64,000 nt of DNA. Origin: an uncultured Eubacteriales bacterium (GTDB lineage Bacteria > Bacillota > Clostridia > Oscillospirales > Acutalibacteraceae). The position numbers were made by a program, and so were the translations under genes. Below the pieces are notes generated by a model. It searched no databases and was not told the origin of the DNA. It saw nothing but the letters and a program-made list of their open reading frames with translations. Shown here one piece after another: positions 8,527 to 16,974 of this stretch (within the stretch, counting starts at the first letter, position 1; every line of letters begins with the position of its first letter). The stretch is from NCBI GenBank assembly GCA_934444365.1, contig CAKSCM010000003.1:131524-195523 (forward strand). Reading direction: 5' to 3'.

Positions 8527-9177
8527 TTACGATACCGTGACCCATGTATCCGACTTCGGAAGATAGACCTTAGAAAATGACAGCTCTTCGCTTTTTGTAA
8601 CCTTATGTATATCCGAAATCTTCAGCGTTTTATTGCTCTGGCGTTCAAGAATCAGCCGCCATACCGATATATTGTCATCATCGGTTTTTAGCCTGTAATA
8701 AAGCAGAATCGGGTTTTCGCTGTCGATTACCTTTATATCGGAGGCAAAGGACTTTTTGCTGTAGTTATCGGGAATGACCTGATCGCCTGTCTGGTAGCTT
8801 ATTTCGCCGTCCTTATAAATGGCGAAATCGCCGAAATCAGAAGCGGAGACTTCATCCTTTATATCCTCGTCAAGCAGGGGGGATAGGGTATCCATCAGCT
8901 CCTTTGAATCCTTTTTACCGAGAAGATACTCGGCGTGCGCTTCGACGCATTCCTCGGCTAAAAGCTCATACCTCGTGTTTACCGTAACGTTATACGAGAA
9001 CAGCATAAATGCGCTTACTATAACAAAGACCACCGCAACGGTAATCGTGTTTTTTATGTTGCAGTGCCTGCCTTCGGGGACGGTTTTCGGAAAGCATTTT
9101 TTTAAATTAAAAAGGATCAGCGGCACCGCGATGAGCGCCCACACGCCGATATATACCCAAAGTGTAGTTTTCATCAT
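8527..9177 (-). CDS. Two-TM membrane protein of unknown function, last gene of second ABC operon
   Basis: 216 residues. Hydrophobic segments lie at about residues 5-24 and 44-64, followed by a hydrophilic domain of about 150 residues (…FGDFAIYKDGEISYQTGD…) that should face outside. I recognise no family. It starts 1 bp after the stop of the upstream ATPase gene (ATG at 9177, or ATG at 9174), so it is co-translated with the amino acid transporter; the homologous operon at 4.5-7 kb lacks it. A role accessory to transport or in sensing is only inferred from position. Confidence 0.7.
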   Translation of the reverse strand: MMKTTLWVYIGVWALIAVPLILFNLKKCFPKTVPEGRHCNIKNTITVAVVFVIVSAFMLFSYNVTVNTRYELLAEECVEAHAEYLLGKKDSKELMDTLSPLLDEDIKDEVSASDFGDFAIYKDGEISYQTGDQVIPDNYSKKSFASDIKVIDSENPILLYYRLKTDDDNISVWRLILERQSNKTLKISDIHKVTKSEELSFSKVYLPKSDTWVTVS

Positions 9178-9178
9178 C

Positions 9179-9901
9179 TTAAAGCACCTTACTCAAAAAG
9201 TCTTTTGTACGAGGCTTTTGCGGAGAGCCGAAGATTTCCTCGGGTGTGCCTTCCTCGTAGATTATTCCTTCCTCCATAAATAAGACCCGGTCGCTTACCT
9301 CGCGCGCAAAGCCCATCTCATGGGTTACGACCACCATGGTCATTCCGCTGTCGGCAAGCTGCTTCATAACCTCGAGCACCTCGCCTACCATTTCGGGGTC
9401 GAGTGCGCTTGTAGGCTCGTCAAAAAGCATTACCTCGGGATTCATGGCGAGCGCCCTGGCAATAGCAACGCGCTGCTTTTGTCCGCCCGAAAGACGGTTC
9501 GGATATGTATCGGCCTTTTCGGCCAGACCGACGCGCTCGAGTAATTCTTTTGCCTTTGCCTCGGCATCGCTCTTGTTCATTTTAAGAACCTTTATGGGAG
9601 CTAAAGTTATATTGTCGAGCACGCTCATATTCGGAAAAAGATTAAATTGCTGGAACACCATTCCGACCCTTGTGCGGAGCGAATCGATGTTTTTTATATT
9701 CTCTATAACCGGTATTCCGTCAATAAAAATCTCGCCCTTGGTGGGCATCTCAAGCAGGTTTATGCACCTTAAAAAGGTGGATTTACCCGAGCCGGAGGGG
9801 CCGATAACGCATACGACCTCGCCCTTTTTTATATCGGCGTTTACACCCTTTAAGACCTCAAGCTCGCCGAAGTATTTATGTAAATTTTCAACCTTAATCA
9901 C
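9179..9901 (-). CDS. Polar amino acid ABC transporter, ATP-binding protein (GlnQ family)
   Basis: About 240 residues with Walker A GPSGSGKST, Q-loop FQQFNLFPNMSVLDNI, signature LSGGQKQRVAIARALA, Walker B VMLFDEPTSALDPEM and switch histidine VVTHEMGFA. The open frame extends to TTG 9922, but GTG 9901 has AGAAGG 10 nt upstream and gives the normal N-terminus VIKVENLHKYFGELEVL, so it is preferred; it then overlaps the permease stop (9894-9896) by 8 nt, indicating translational coupling. It is a paralogue of the ATPase at 4515-5270. Confidence 0.94.
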   Translation of the reverse strand: MIKVENLHKYFGELEVLKGVNADIKKGEVVCVIGPSGSGKSTFLRCINLLEMPTKGEIFIDGIPVIENIKNIDSLRTRVGMVFQQFNLFPNMSVLDNITLAPIKVLKMNKSDAEAKAKELLERVGLAEKADTYPNRLSGGQKQRVAIARALAMNPEVMLFDEPTSALDPEMVGEVLEVMKQLADSGMTMVVVTHEMGFAREVSDRVLFMEEGIIYEEGTPEEIFGSPQKPRTKDFLSKVL

Positions 9902-10604
9902 TTCGTTTGAGCCTTCTTTCAAATTTATTTACACCGGCCGCGAGGGTTGTTGTAAGCACAAAATACAAATACGCAACGAAAAGCGGTGCGAAGTAGGCGT
10001 CGTATGTGCCGGCTATTATCTGCATGCTGGCCTTGTTTACGTCGGTTATTGCGATGTATCCGGCGATTGACGTTTCCTTAAGAAGCACTATAAACTCGTT
10101 GCCGAGCGCCGGAAGCACGTTCTTTACGGCCTGGGGAAGTATAATGCTCAGCATGGTCTGTCTGTTGTTAAGTCCGAGCGAACGGCCGGCCTCGGTCTGT
10201 CCGCGGTCGATGGACTGAATACCGCTGCGTATAATTTCGGCGACGTAAGCCGCTGAGTTAAGTCCGAATGCAAATGAAGCGGAAACGATCGGCGGCAGAG
10301 CGTCCTGAAGAATAATATAGTAAACAATTATAAGCTGAACTACCATAGGGGTTCCGCGTATCACCGAAATATAGGCCGATGCAAAGGTGTAAAGCGCGCC
10401 CTTGCCCTTTATACGGCAGATGGCAAGCAGTATTCCGAGCACAACGCCTATTACACAGGCTATAACCGTTATTTCGATTGATACCGCAAGGCCTCTGACC
10501 AGCATCATATACCTTGAGCTTTTTATAATACTAAGGTAAAAGCTGTTTGAAAAGGCGTATATGATGTTGAAGAAAAAATCATACACGGCGGAGAAAAAGC
10601 CCAT
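9894..10604 (-). CDS. Polar amino acid ABC transporter, permease protein
   Basis: 236 residues with a hydrophobic N-terminal segment, several TM helices, the RGTPMVVQLIIVYYI stretch and the EAA loop EAGRSLGLNNRQTMLSIILPQAVKNVLPALGNE typical of HisM/GlnP-type permeases. ATG 10604 is preceded by GGGAG with 8-nt spacing. It forms the membrane channel for the adjacent ATPase and binding protein, and its 3' end overlaps the ATPase start. Confidence 0.94.
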   Translation of the reverse strand: MGFFSAVYDFFFNIIYAFSNSFYLSIIKSSRYMMLVRGLAVSIEITVIACVIGVVLGILLAICRIKGKGALYTFASAYISVIRGTPMVVQLIIVYYIILQDALPPIVSASFAFGLNSAAYVAEIIRSGIQSIDRGQTEAGRSLGLNNRQTMLSIILPQAVKNVLPALGNEFIVLLKETSIAGYIAITDVNKASMQIIAGTYDAYFAPLFVAYLYFVLTTTLAAGVNKFERRLKRSD

Positions 10605-10633
10605 TTAAACATCTCCCGAAAAATAAGTTTAAA

Positions 10634-10680
10634 GGGCGGAGATAAGCCGACAAGACGGTTTGCGGGCTTTATCTCCGTCC
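10634..10680 (-). other. Strong hairpin between binding-protein and permease genes
   Basis: On the minus strand GGACGGAGATAAAGCC pairs with GGCTTATCTCCGCCC (one bulge, one wobble) over about 14 bp. It sits in the 97-bp gap between the binding-protein stop and the permease start, with no U-run after it. This is the expected position for a stabiliser that raises binding-protein mRNA over the rest of the operon. Confidence 0.6.
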
Positions 10681-10701
10681 TTGAAAATTTGCTGTAAAGG
10701 A

Positions 10702-11529
10702 TTACTTCTCAGGTGCTACGTCAGCGTCGGCCGACTGGTCAGCGCCCTGATCATCGATGTAATTCGAGATTATCTCATCTACCTTGCCGGAAGCCATAAG
10801 CTCCTTAAGAGCGCCGTTTATTTTGCCGAGCAGCTCGCTGTCGCCCTTTTTAACGGCGAGAACGTATTCCTCGGCGTCAAACTGTCCGTCGATGAGCTTG
10901 GTGGTGCTGTATTTGTTGGCAAGAACCTTGGCGGGAGCGTTATCGATAACAACCGCATCGAGATTTCCGTTTACAAGATCCTGAACGGCAAGCATGGCGT
11001 TGTTGTAGCCCCTTACGTTCTGTTCGCCGCAGATTTCGGCGGCAACGGTAAGTCCGGTGGTGCCGGTCTGTCCGCCGACACTCTTGCCCTTTAAGTCTTC
11101 CTTGGTGGCTATTGTGCTGTCGGCAGGAACAATTATGCTCTGGCTTGCATTGTAGTAGGTGTCGGAGAAATCCATGCTTTCGGCACGGTCGGGATTTGCG
11201 GTAAGTCCGGCAGCAATGCAGCTTATGGTCTGGATATCAAGAGCGTTGGGAAGGGCTTCGAAATCCATGTTCTTTATTTCGATTTCCATGTCGAGCTTAT
11301 CGGCGATGGCACGCATGATGTCCATATCAATGCCGACAAACTTATCGTTTTCGATGTACTCAAAGGGGGAGAATTCGGCGTTGGTGCCGACTATAAGCTT
11401 CTGCTTTGCGGTCGACGATGTCTGTGATCCGGAATTCTCGTTGTCCTTTTTGTCTCCGCATCCGGCAAAGCAGGAAAGAGCCATGAGCACTGCCGTTACC
11501 AGTGCTGCAATTTTTAAATAGCGTTTCAT
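10702..11529 (-). CDS. Polar amino acid ABC transporter, substrate-binding lipoprotein
   Basis: 275 residues. Signal peptide MKRYLKIAALVTAVLMALSCFAGC ends with lipobox FAGC (Cys24). Mature family 3 solute-binding protein: LIVGTNAEFSPFEYIENDKFVGIDMDIMRAIADKL, a GLTANPDRAESMDFSDTYYNASQSIIV motif, GKSVGGQTGTTG and DAVVIDNAPAKVLA. A Ser/Thr-rich linker follows the lipid anchor and the C-terminus is acidic. It heads the second amino acid importer operon. ATG 11529 has GAAGGAGA upstream. Confidence 0.94.
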   Translation of the reverse strand: MKRYLKIAALVTAVLMALSCFAGCGDKKDNENSGSQTSSTAKQKLIVGTNAEFSPFEYIENDKFVGIDMDIMRAIADKLDMEIEIKNMDFEALPNALDIQTISCIAAGLTANPDRAESMDFSDTYYNASQSIIVPADSTIATKEDLKGKSVGGQTGTTGLTVAAEICGEQNVRGYNNAMLAVQDLVNGNLDAVVIDNAPAKVLANKYSTTKLIDGQFDAEEYVLAVKKGDSELLGKINGALKELMASGKVDEIISNYIDDQGADQSADADVAPEK

Positions 11530-11566
11530 TGTATAAAATCTCCTTCAAATCGTTTAATTTACATTG

Positions 11567-11594
11567 ATTATACATCCGTTTTTCAAAAAGTCAA
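11567..11594 (-). promoter_or_regulatory. Sigma-A-type promoter for the second amino acid ABC operon
   Basis: On the minus strand TTGACT (11589-11594) and a perfect TATAAT (11567-11572) are separated by 16 nt, about 38 nt upstream of the binding-protein start. Confidence 0.75.
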
Positions 11595-11642
11595 GCCTTT
11601 TTACGTATTTTTATTTAAAAAAATGCAAAAACAATGAATAAT

Positions 11643-11659
11643 ATGCATTTTTTATGCAT
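11643..11659. promoter_or_regulatory. Perfect palindrome ATGCAT-N5-ATGCAT, candidate operator
   Basis: ATGCAT arms flank TTTTT, giving a 17-bp perfect palindrome about 50 bp upstream of the -35 of the second ABC operon and about 110 bp upstream of the plus-strand gene at 11770. A TGAATAATATGCAT half-similar stretch lies immediately beside it. The shape is compatible with an ArgR-type box, but that is only an inference. Confidence 0.35.
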
Positions 11660-11769
11660 TTAGCCGTTATTTACTTGATTTTAAGCGGAAGTAAGGGTAA
11701 AATAGGTTAGGAAAATTAGAATTTAAAAGTATCATTGGCCGGGAAAAGGCGACTTGCGAGGGTGATTTT

Positions 11770-12084
11770 TTGTTTTTCAATCGAAAAAATAAGAAGAAAA
11801 ATACCGACAGCGAACGAATTCTCGAAAAGATCAACGGCCGTTCGATAAAATATGCATCTGCCCGCGATGAGTACGGAGTGGAATGTATAATATGTAAAGA
11901 CGGCCGCATTATTGTAACCGAAAGCGAAATTGTTGTTCGCTGCGGCGCGGGCGATGTTTTTTGCGTTGCGCGCGAAACGGCGGCGGTCGGTGAGCTGATG
12001 AGCCTGGAGGGTGTAAGGATCGAAGGCGAAAAGGACGGGACAAGACGGTGCGTCACTGCCTTTTACACCTATTACAGGAAATGA
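11770..12084 (+). CDS. Small conserved-looking protein of unknown function
   Basis: 104 residues starting at TTG 11770, with GAGGGTGA a few bases upstream. The N-terminus is strongly basic (NRKNKKKN); the rest is a compact alpha/beta-looking sequence with alternating hydrophobics (VECIICKDGRIIVTESEIVVRCGAGDVFCVARE) and three cysteines. It has no signal peptide or TM segment. I do not recognise the family. It lies alone ahead of the pyridoxamine kinase gene with a 72-bp gap, and a coding reading is supported by the ribosome site and the codon usage matching its neighbours. Confidence 0.6.
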   Translation: MFFNRKNKKKNTDSERILEKINGRSIKYASARDEYGVECIICKDGRIIVTESEIVVRCGAGDVFCVARETAAVGELMSLEGVRIEGEKDGTRRCVTAFYTYYRK

Positions 12085-12156
12085 CCCGGCTTAAAAAAGC
12101 TGATTACGATAATCAAATGCGGTAATTAATAATAAACCAAAAGCGGTGACATAATA

Positions 12157-13014
12157 ATGTATAAACAAAAAAGGGTACTGGCGATACACGATATATCCTG
12201 CGTCGGGAAATGCTCGCTTACCGTTGCGCTGCCGATAATTTCGTCCGCCGGCGTCGAATGCAGCGTGCTTCCGACGGCTGTTTTATCTACCCATACCGGC
12301 GGATTTAAGGATTATACCTTTAACGATCTGTCGGATGATCTTCTGCCGATATGCCGCCACTGGAAGAGTCTCGGCCTTCATTTCGATGCGATTTATACCG
12401 GCTTTCTGGCAGGGCCCGAGCAGGTCGATACGATATGCGAGATAATAGATATGTTTGCCGGGGAAGATACCATGGTTGCCGTTGATCCCGTAATGGGCGA
12501 CAACGGACGGCTGTATTCCTCATTCAAAGGCGATTTTCCGGAGAAAATGACCGGGCTTTGCAAAAAAGCCGGTATTATAACCCCGAATCTGACCGAGGCG
12601 TGTATGATGCTCGGTGAAAAATACACCGACGGCTTGTCGGAGGATAAAGCTGCGGTCGACAGCATTCTCGCCGCGCTTTGCGAGAATATGGAGAGTGATG
12701 TCGTGCTTACCGGGGTGCAAAGGAGCGTGTCCCTCCTCGGCGCTGCATGGCGGACGGTTAAGGGCGAAAAGGGCGTGTACTGCTCCGAGCGGATTAAGGG
12801 GATGTATCATGGCACGGGCGATGTTTTTGCCTCCTTGCTGGTTGCCTGTATGATAAGGGGAATACCCTTACCGTGTGCGGTCGAAACTGCGGTGGATTTT
12901 ACCGAGGAGGCCGTGAGGGCTACCAAGGAGATGGGGACCGATCCGCGGTACGGCGTTGATTTTGAAAGCCTTCTTGCCGATTTTGCACTTACGGTAAAAA
13001 AACTTTGCGAATAA
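12157..13014 (+). CDS. Pyridoxamine kinase (PdxY/PdxK family)
   Basis: 285 residues of the ribokinase-like fold. Diagnostic stretches are VLAIHDISCVGKCSLTVALPI and LPTAVLSTHTGGF at the N-terminus (substrate pocket), VAVDPVMGDNGRLY near residue 110, ITPNLTEACMMLGE near 145 and the anion-hole motif YHGTGDVFASLL near 225, whose Asp is the catalytic base. It phosphorylates pyridoxine, pyridoxal or pyridoxamine to feed PLP. ATG 12157 has a GCGGTGA-type site upstream. It is monocistronic, with a long gap to the heat-shock operon. Confidence 0.9.
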   Translation: MYKQKRVLAIHDISCVGKCSLTVALPIISSAGVECSVLPTAVLSTHTGGFKDYTFNDLSDDLLPICRHWKSLGLHFDAIYTGFLAGPEQVDTICEIIDMFAGEDTMVAVDPVMGDNGRLYSSFKGDFPEKMTGLCKKAGIITPNLTEACMMLGEKYTDGLSEDKAAVDSILAALCENMESDVVLTGVQRSVSLLGAAWRTVKGEKGVYCSERIKGMYHGTGDVFASLLVACMIRGIPLPCAVETAVDFTEEAVRATKEMGTDPRYGVDFESLLADFALTVKKLCE

Positions 13015-13260
13015 CCGGAATAAGCAAACGGTGAAAGAATACTGTCAACTTAACCGACGTAAAGCTTTGCAAAATGCACCAAGTGCGGCTGTAATAATGC
13101 CGATTAATATGCTTTATATTATGATTTTCGACTGATTTTCCGGCTGCCGAGTTAAGAAACGCAAGTGTATTTTGTCGTTATTACTTTCGGGCGGCGGAGG
13201 ACTTTGTATCGAAAGTCAAAAAAGGTCAAATAAATGTTACACTTTGTTCATATTTACCTA

Positions 13261-13289
13261 TTGACAAGAGTTGCACACAGTGGTAAATT
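13261..13289 (+). promoter_or_regulatory. Sigma-A promoter of the hrcA-grpE-dnaK-dnaJ operon
   Basis: TTGACA (13261-13266), 17-nt spacer, TAAATT (13284-13289). Transcription would start near 13296, so the CIRCE operator at 13300-13326 covers the initial transcribed region. The 245 bp between pdxK and this promoter show no gene. Confidence 0.8.
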
Positions 13290-13299
13290 ATAACCATGG

Positions 13300-13326
13300 T
13301 TAGCACTCGTGGTGTTAGAGTGCTAA
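13300..13326 (+). promoter_or_regulatory. CIRCE operator (HrcA binding site)
   Basis: TTAGCACTC (13300-13308), a 9-nt spacer and GAGTGCTAA (13318-13326): a perfect match to the CIRCE consensus TTAGCACTC-N9-GAGTGCTAA. HrcA, encoded immediately downstream, represses by binding here and is released on heat shock when GroE is titrated. The operator also lies in the 5' leader of the mRNA. Confidence 0.97.
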
Positions 13327-13340
13327 AGGGGGTTTGGCTT

Positions 13341-14381
13341 ATGCAATTAACACCGAGACAGATGAAGATTCTTTCGGCCGTGGTTGAGCTTTATATACAG
13401 ACCCTTGAGCCGGTCGGTTCAAAGGCGGTTTGCGATATGCTCGATAACGCCTGTTCGTCGGCCACCGTGCGAAACGAGATGAGCGCTCTTTGCGAAAAGG
13501 GGCTAATCGTCCAGCCGCATACCTCGGCCGGTAGGGTGCCGTCGCAAGCAGGCTACCGTATTTACGTCGATCGGCTGATGGGACGGTACAGGCTCAGCGC
13601 TCACGATATGGAATATATCGACTCGCTGATTCCGCGGCGTTTTGATTCGCTCGAACAGCTTATGGAGGATGCAGGCCGTGCTCTTTCACGGCTTACCGAT
13701 TGCGCTTCCTTTTCCACCACGCCGGCGAGCGACAGTCTTGTAATTAAGAATATTGAGCTTTTCCCGGTTTCTCAGAGCAAGTATCTGCTTGTAATGTTAA
13801 TGGAGCCCGGAGTGCTTAAAAACCGGCTTTGCAGGAGTGAATTTTCCCTTTCGCGCGATATGCTTGAGCGTTTTTCGAACGCCCTTTCGGAGTGCTATAA
13901 GGGAAAAAGCCTCGGCGACATAAATCCGGCGTCGGTTCAGGCGGCGGCCGTTTCGCTCGGAAGCGATATGATCCCGTTTTTATCGGTTGCGGAGAATTTT
14001 TTAATCGCCGCAAAGGAGGCGTCGTCGGCCCGTCTTATGCTGGGCGGACAGGAGCACCTGTTTGTTAAAAGGGAATTGTCTCCCGAGAGCGCCCACAGAA
14101 TTTTCGATGCGATAACCAGACGCGACGTGTTGCTCGGGCTTTTGTCGGGACTCAGAGAGCGCGTAAGCATTCTTTTCGGAAACGAAACGGGACAAAGCGA
14201 TCTCGACAGCGCCGGTATAATTTCATCGGTTTACGAGGTCGGCGGTAAAACGCTCGGGCGCATCGGAATAATCGGTCCGGTAAGAATGGATTACATTCAT
14301 ATAATACCGAGCATTGAATATTTTGCAAAGTCTTTGGGAAACAGTCTTGAGGACTCGGTCAATAATGACGATTGGAGCTGA
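13341..14381 (+). CDS. hrcA: Heat-inducible transcription repressor HrcA
   Basis: 346 residues. N-terminal winged helix MQLTPRQMKILSAVVELYIQTLEPVGSKAV and LDNACSSATVRNEMSALCEKGLIVQPHTSAGRVPS, then the GAF-like and dimerisation parts characteristic of HrcA. ATG 13341 follows AAAGGGGG with 8-nt spacing; the longer open frame from ATG 13296 would run through the CIRCE site and is rejected. It negatively controls its own operon via CIRCE. First gene of hrcA-grpE-dnaK-dnaJ. Confidence 0.96.
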   Translation: MQLTPRQMKILSAVVELYIQTLEPVGSKAVCDMLDNACSSATVRNEMSALCEKGLIVQPHTSAGRVPSQAGYRIYVDRLMGRYRLSAHDMEYIDSLIPRRFDSLEQLMEDAGRALSRLTDCASFSTTPASDSLVIKNIELFPVSQSKYLLVMLMEPGVLKNRLCRSEFSLSRDMLERFSNALSECYKGKSLGDINPASVQAAAVSLGSDMIPFLSVAENFLIAAKEASSARLMLGGQEHLFVKRELSPESAHRIFDAITRRDVLLGLLSGLRERVSILFGNETGQSDLDSAGIISSVYEVGGKTLGRIGIIGPVRMDYIHIIPSIEYFAKSLGNSLEDSVNNDDWS

Positions 14382-14385
14382 AAAA

Positions 14386-14982
14386 ATGGCTGAAAAAAAG
14401 AAAAAAACAACGTCGGCCGAAAGGTGTGCCGATCACACCGCAAAGTCAGACGGAAAAAATAAAAAAAGCGTCGATGCAGCCGATAAAAAGGTGACGGATG
14501 CCATAGCGGAGGAAGAGCTGACCCTGCCGGAAAACGAGCGGATCGAGACACTCGAAAAGGAGCTTGCCGAGCAGAAGGATCTGTTTTTGCGCAAGGCGGC
14601 CGAGTTTGAAAACTACAAAAACCGCACTCGCCGCGAGGCCGAGCGGATAGGCTCGGACAGCCGTGCGGCGGTGATCAAAAAGCTGCTGCCGGTCATTGAT
14701 AATTTTGCAAGAGCGAACGAAAATCCCGATGTGTCCGACGGCGATTATCGCAAGGGGGTCGAAATGACCATTCGCCAGTTCGAAGGCATCATAAAGGATA
14801 TGGGGGTTGAGCAGATTAACCCGGTTGGCGAGGTTTTTGATCCCACGCTGCATTATGCGGTTTCTCAGACCGAGGATGAAAGCCTCGGCAAAAACACCGT
14901 TTCGGCCGTTATGCAATGCGGCTACAAAATGGGCGATAATATAATAAGACCTGCAATGGTGGCGGTCGCAAATTGCGACTGA
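14386..14982 (+). CDS. grpE: Nucleotide exchange factor GrpE
   Basis: 198 residues: a charged, disordered N-terminal tail, a long coiled-coil (about residues 45-95, ERIETLEKELAEQKDLFLRKAAEFENYKNRTRREAER) and the C-terminal beta domain with IMPAMVAV-like NIIRPAMVAVAN. It releases ADP from DnaK. ATG 14386 lies 4 bp after the hrcA stop with GGAG 8 nt upstream, so it is translated from the same message. Confidence 0.96.
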   Translation: MAEKKKKTTSAERCADHTAKSDGKNKKSVDAADKKVTDAIAEEELTLPENERIETLEKELAEQKDLFLRKAAEFENYKNRTRREAERIGSDSRAAVIKKLLPVIDNFARANENPDVSDGDYRKGVEMTIRQFEGIIKDMGVEQINPVGEVFDPTLHYAVSQTEDESLGKNTVSAVMQCGYKMGDNIIRPAMVAVANCD

Positions 14983-15030
14983 CCGTAAAAATAAATTTTA
15001 TAATTATATATTGATTCGGAGGAATATATT

Positions 15031-16887
15031 ATGTCAAAGATTATAGGAATTGACCTTGGTACAACAAATTCATGCGTAGCGGTTATTGAGGGCAGCGAGC
15101 CGGTCGTAATAGCCAATGCCGAGGGCGCCCGTACTACACCTTCGGTAGTTGCCTTCAAGGGTAATGAGCGTCTTGTAGGCCAGGTTGCAAAGCGTCAGGC
15201 CATAACCAACCCCGACCGTACAATTTCTTCAATCAAAAGGGATATGGGTACCGATCGCAAGGTCCATATCGACGGAAAGGATTACACTCCGCAGGAGATT
15301 TCCGCAATAATTCTTCAGAAACTTAAAACCGACGCCGAAGCATATCTCGGCGAGAAGGTCACCGAGGCGGTAATCACCGTTCCGGCTTACTTCACCGACG
15401 CTCAGCGTCAGGCTACAAAGGATGCCGGTAAAATAGCCGGACTTGAGGTTAAACGTATAATCAACGAGCCGACGGCGGCCGCTCTTGCTTACGGTATTGA
15501 TAAGGAGAACGATCAGAAGGTCATGGTATACGACCTCGGCGGCGGTACCTTCGATGTTTCGATAATCGAAATGGGCGACGGCGTTCAGGAGGTTCTTGCA
15601 ACGGCCGGTAACAACCGTCTCGGCGGCGATGATTTCGATAAACGTATAATGGACTGGATAGTCGATAACTTCAAAAAGGAAAACGGTATCGACCTTTCGG
15701 GCGATAAAATGGCCATGCAGCGCATAAAGGAGACGGCCGAAAAGGCTAAGATCGACCTTTCGGGCATGACCTCGGCCGAGATAAATCTTCCCTTTATAAC
15801 GGCCGATGCAAACGGACCCAAGCACTATGAGACCACCCTTACAAGGGCGAAGTTCAACGAGCTTACGGCCGATCTGGTAGAGGCCACAATGGGACCGGTT
15901 CGCCAGGCGCTTTCCGATTCCGGGCTTTCTACCTCTCAGATAGACAAGGTGCTTATGGTCGGCGGTTCGAGCCGTATTCCGGCCGTTCAGGAGGCTGTAA
16001 AGAAGTTTATAGGCAAAGAGCCGTTTAAAGGCATTAACCCCGACGAGTGCGTTGCCGTAGGCGCTGCAATTCAGGGCGGCGTGCTCGGCGGCGACGTAAA
16101 GGGCATGGTGCTTCTTGACGTTACACCGCTTTCTTTGGGCGTTGAGACCATGGGCGGCGTCAGCACCAAGGTTATAGAGAGAAACTCCACCATTCCTACC
16201 AAGAAGAGCCAGATATTCTCCACCGCTGCCGACGGTCAGACCTCGGTTGAAATTCACGTTCTGCAGGGCGAGCGCGAGTTTGCAAGGGACAATAAAACAC
16301 TCGGCGTGTTCCATCTTGACGGAATCGCTCCGGCTCCCCGCGGAATTCCGCAGATCGAGGTTACCTTTGATATCGACGCGAACGGCATAGTTCATGTATC
16401 GGCCAAGGATCTCGGCACCGGCAAAGAGCAGTCCATAACCATAACCTCCAACACCAACATGTCCAAGGAGGATATCGAAAAGGCCGTTAAGGATGCCGAG
16501 CAGTATGCCGCTGAGGATAAAAAACGCCGTGAGGATGTCGACACAAGGAATAACGCCGATCAGATGGTCTACCAGTGCGAAAAGACCGTAAGCGAAATGG
16601 GCGACAAGCTTGACGAGGGCGAGAAAGCCGGCGTTCAGGCTAAGATTGACGCTACCAAGGAGGCTTTAAAGGGCGAGGATATCGAAGCCATAAAGAAGGC
16701 GTCCGAGGAGCTCCAGCAGGAGATCTACAAGATTTCCGAAAAGGTTTACAAGGCAGCTCAGGAGGCAGCGGCGGCCAATCAGGCGGCCGGAAATACCGAC
16801 TCCGGCGCGGGTGCAAAGGATAACGGCGGCTCCAATGTCTACGACGCCGATTATAAGGACGTAGACGAAAACGGCAACGCAAAATAA
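15031..16887 (+). CDS. dnaK: Molecular chaperone DnaK (Hsp70)
   Basis: 618 residues. The ATPase domain opens with KIIGIDLGTTNSCVAV, with VPAYFTDAQRQATKDAG, the NEPTAAALAYG motif and VYDLGGGTFDVSI; the substrate-binding domain follows DVTPLSLGVETMGG and the C-terminal lid ends in a low-complexity Ala/Gly/Asn tail. It folds and protects proteins with DnaJ and GrpE. ATG 15031 has CGGAGGA upstream. Third gene of the CIRCE operon. Confidence 0.98.
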   Translation: MSKIIGIDLGTTNSCVAVIEGSEPVVIANAEGARTTPSVVAFKGNERLVGQVAKRQAITNPDRTISSIKRDMGTDRKVHIDGKDYTPQEISAIILQKLKTDAEAYLGEKVTEAVITVPAYFTDAQRQATKDAGKIAGLEVKRIINEPTAAALAYGIDKENDQKVMVYDLGGGTFDVSIIEMGDGVQEVLATAGNNRLGGDDFDKRIMDWIVDNFKKENGIDLSGDKMAMQRIKETAEKAKIDLSGMTSAEINLPFITADANGPKHYETTLTRAKFNELTADLVEATMGPVRQALSDSGLSTSQIDKVLMVGGSSRIPAVQEAVKKFIGKEPFKGINPDECVAVGAAIQGGVLGGDVKGMVLLDVTPLSLGVETMGGVSTKVIERNSTIPTKKSQIFSTAADGQTSVEIHVLQGEREFARDNKTLGVFHLDGIAPAPRGIPQIEVTFDIDANGIVHVSAKDLGTGKEQSITITSNTNMSKEDIEKAVKDAEQYAAEDKKRREDVDTRNNADQMVYQCEKTVSEMGDKLDEGEKAGVQAKIDATKEALKGEDIEAIKKASEELQQEIYKISEKVYKAAQEAAAANQAAGNTDSGAGAKDNGGSNVYDADYKDVDENGNAK

Positions 16888-16901
16888 TATTTAATCGCTA
16901 T

Positions 16902-16946
16902 ATGCATCAAGGGGCGCTCTTTTTAACGGAGCGTCCCAAGGTGCAT
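16902..16946 (+). other. Hairpin between dnaK and dnaJ
   Basis: ATGCA (16902-16906) pairs with TGCAT (16942-16946), and GGGGCGCTC pairs with GAGCGTCCC (one wobble) inside it. There is no U-run after it, so it is probably an mRNA processing or stability element that lowers dnaJ relative to dnaK, not a terminator. Confidence 0.55.
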
Positions 16947-16974
16947 AAACTTGATTTTACGGGGGAAATACCTT

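Noticed and set aside
13296..13340. Upstream ATG extending hrcA
   Set aside because: It lies at the expected transcription start and would run through the CIRCE operator; ATG 13341 has the ribosome site and the conserved N-terminus.
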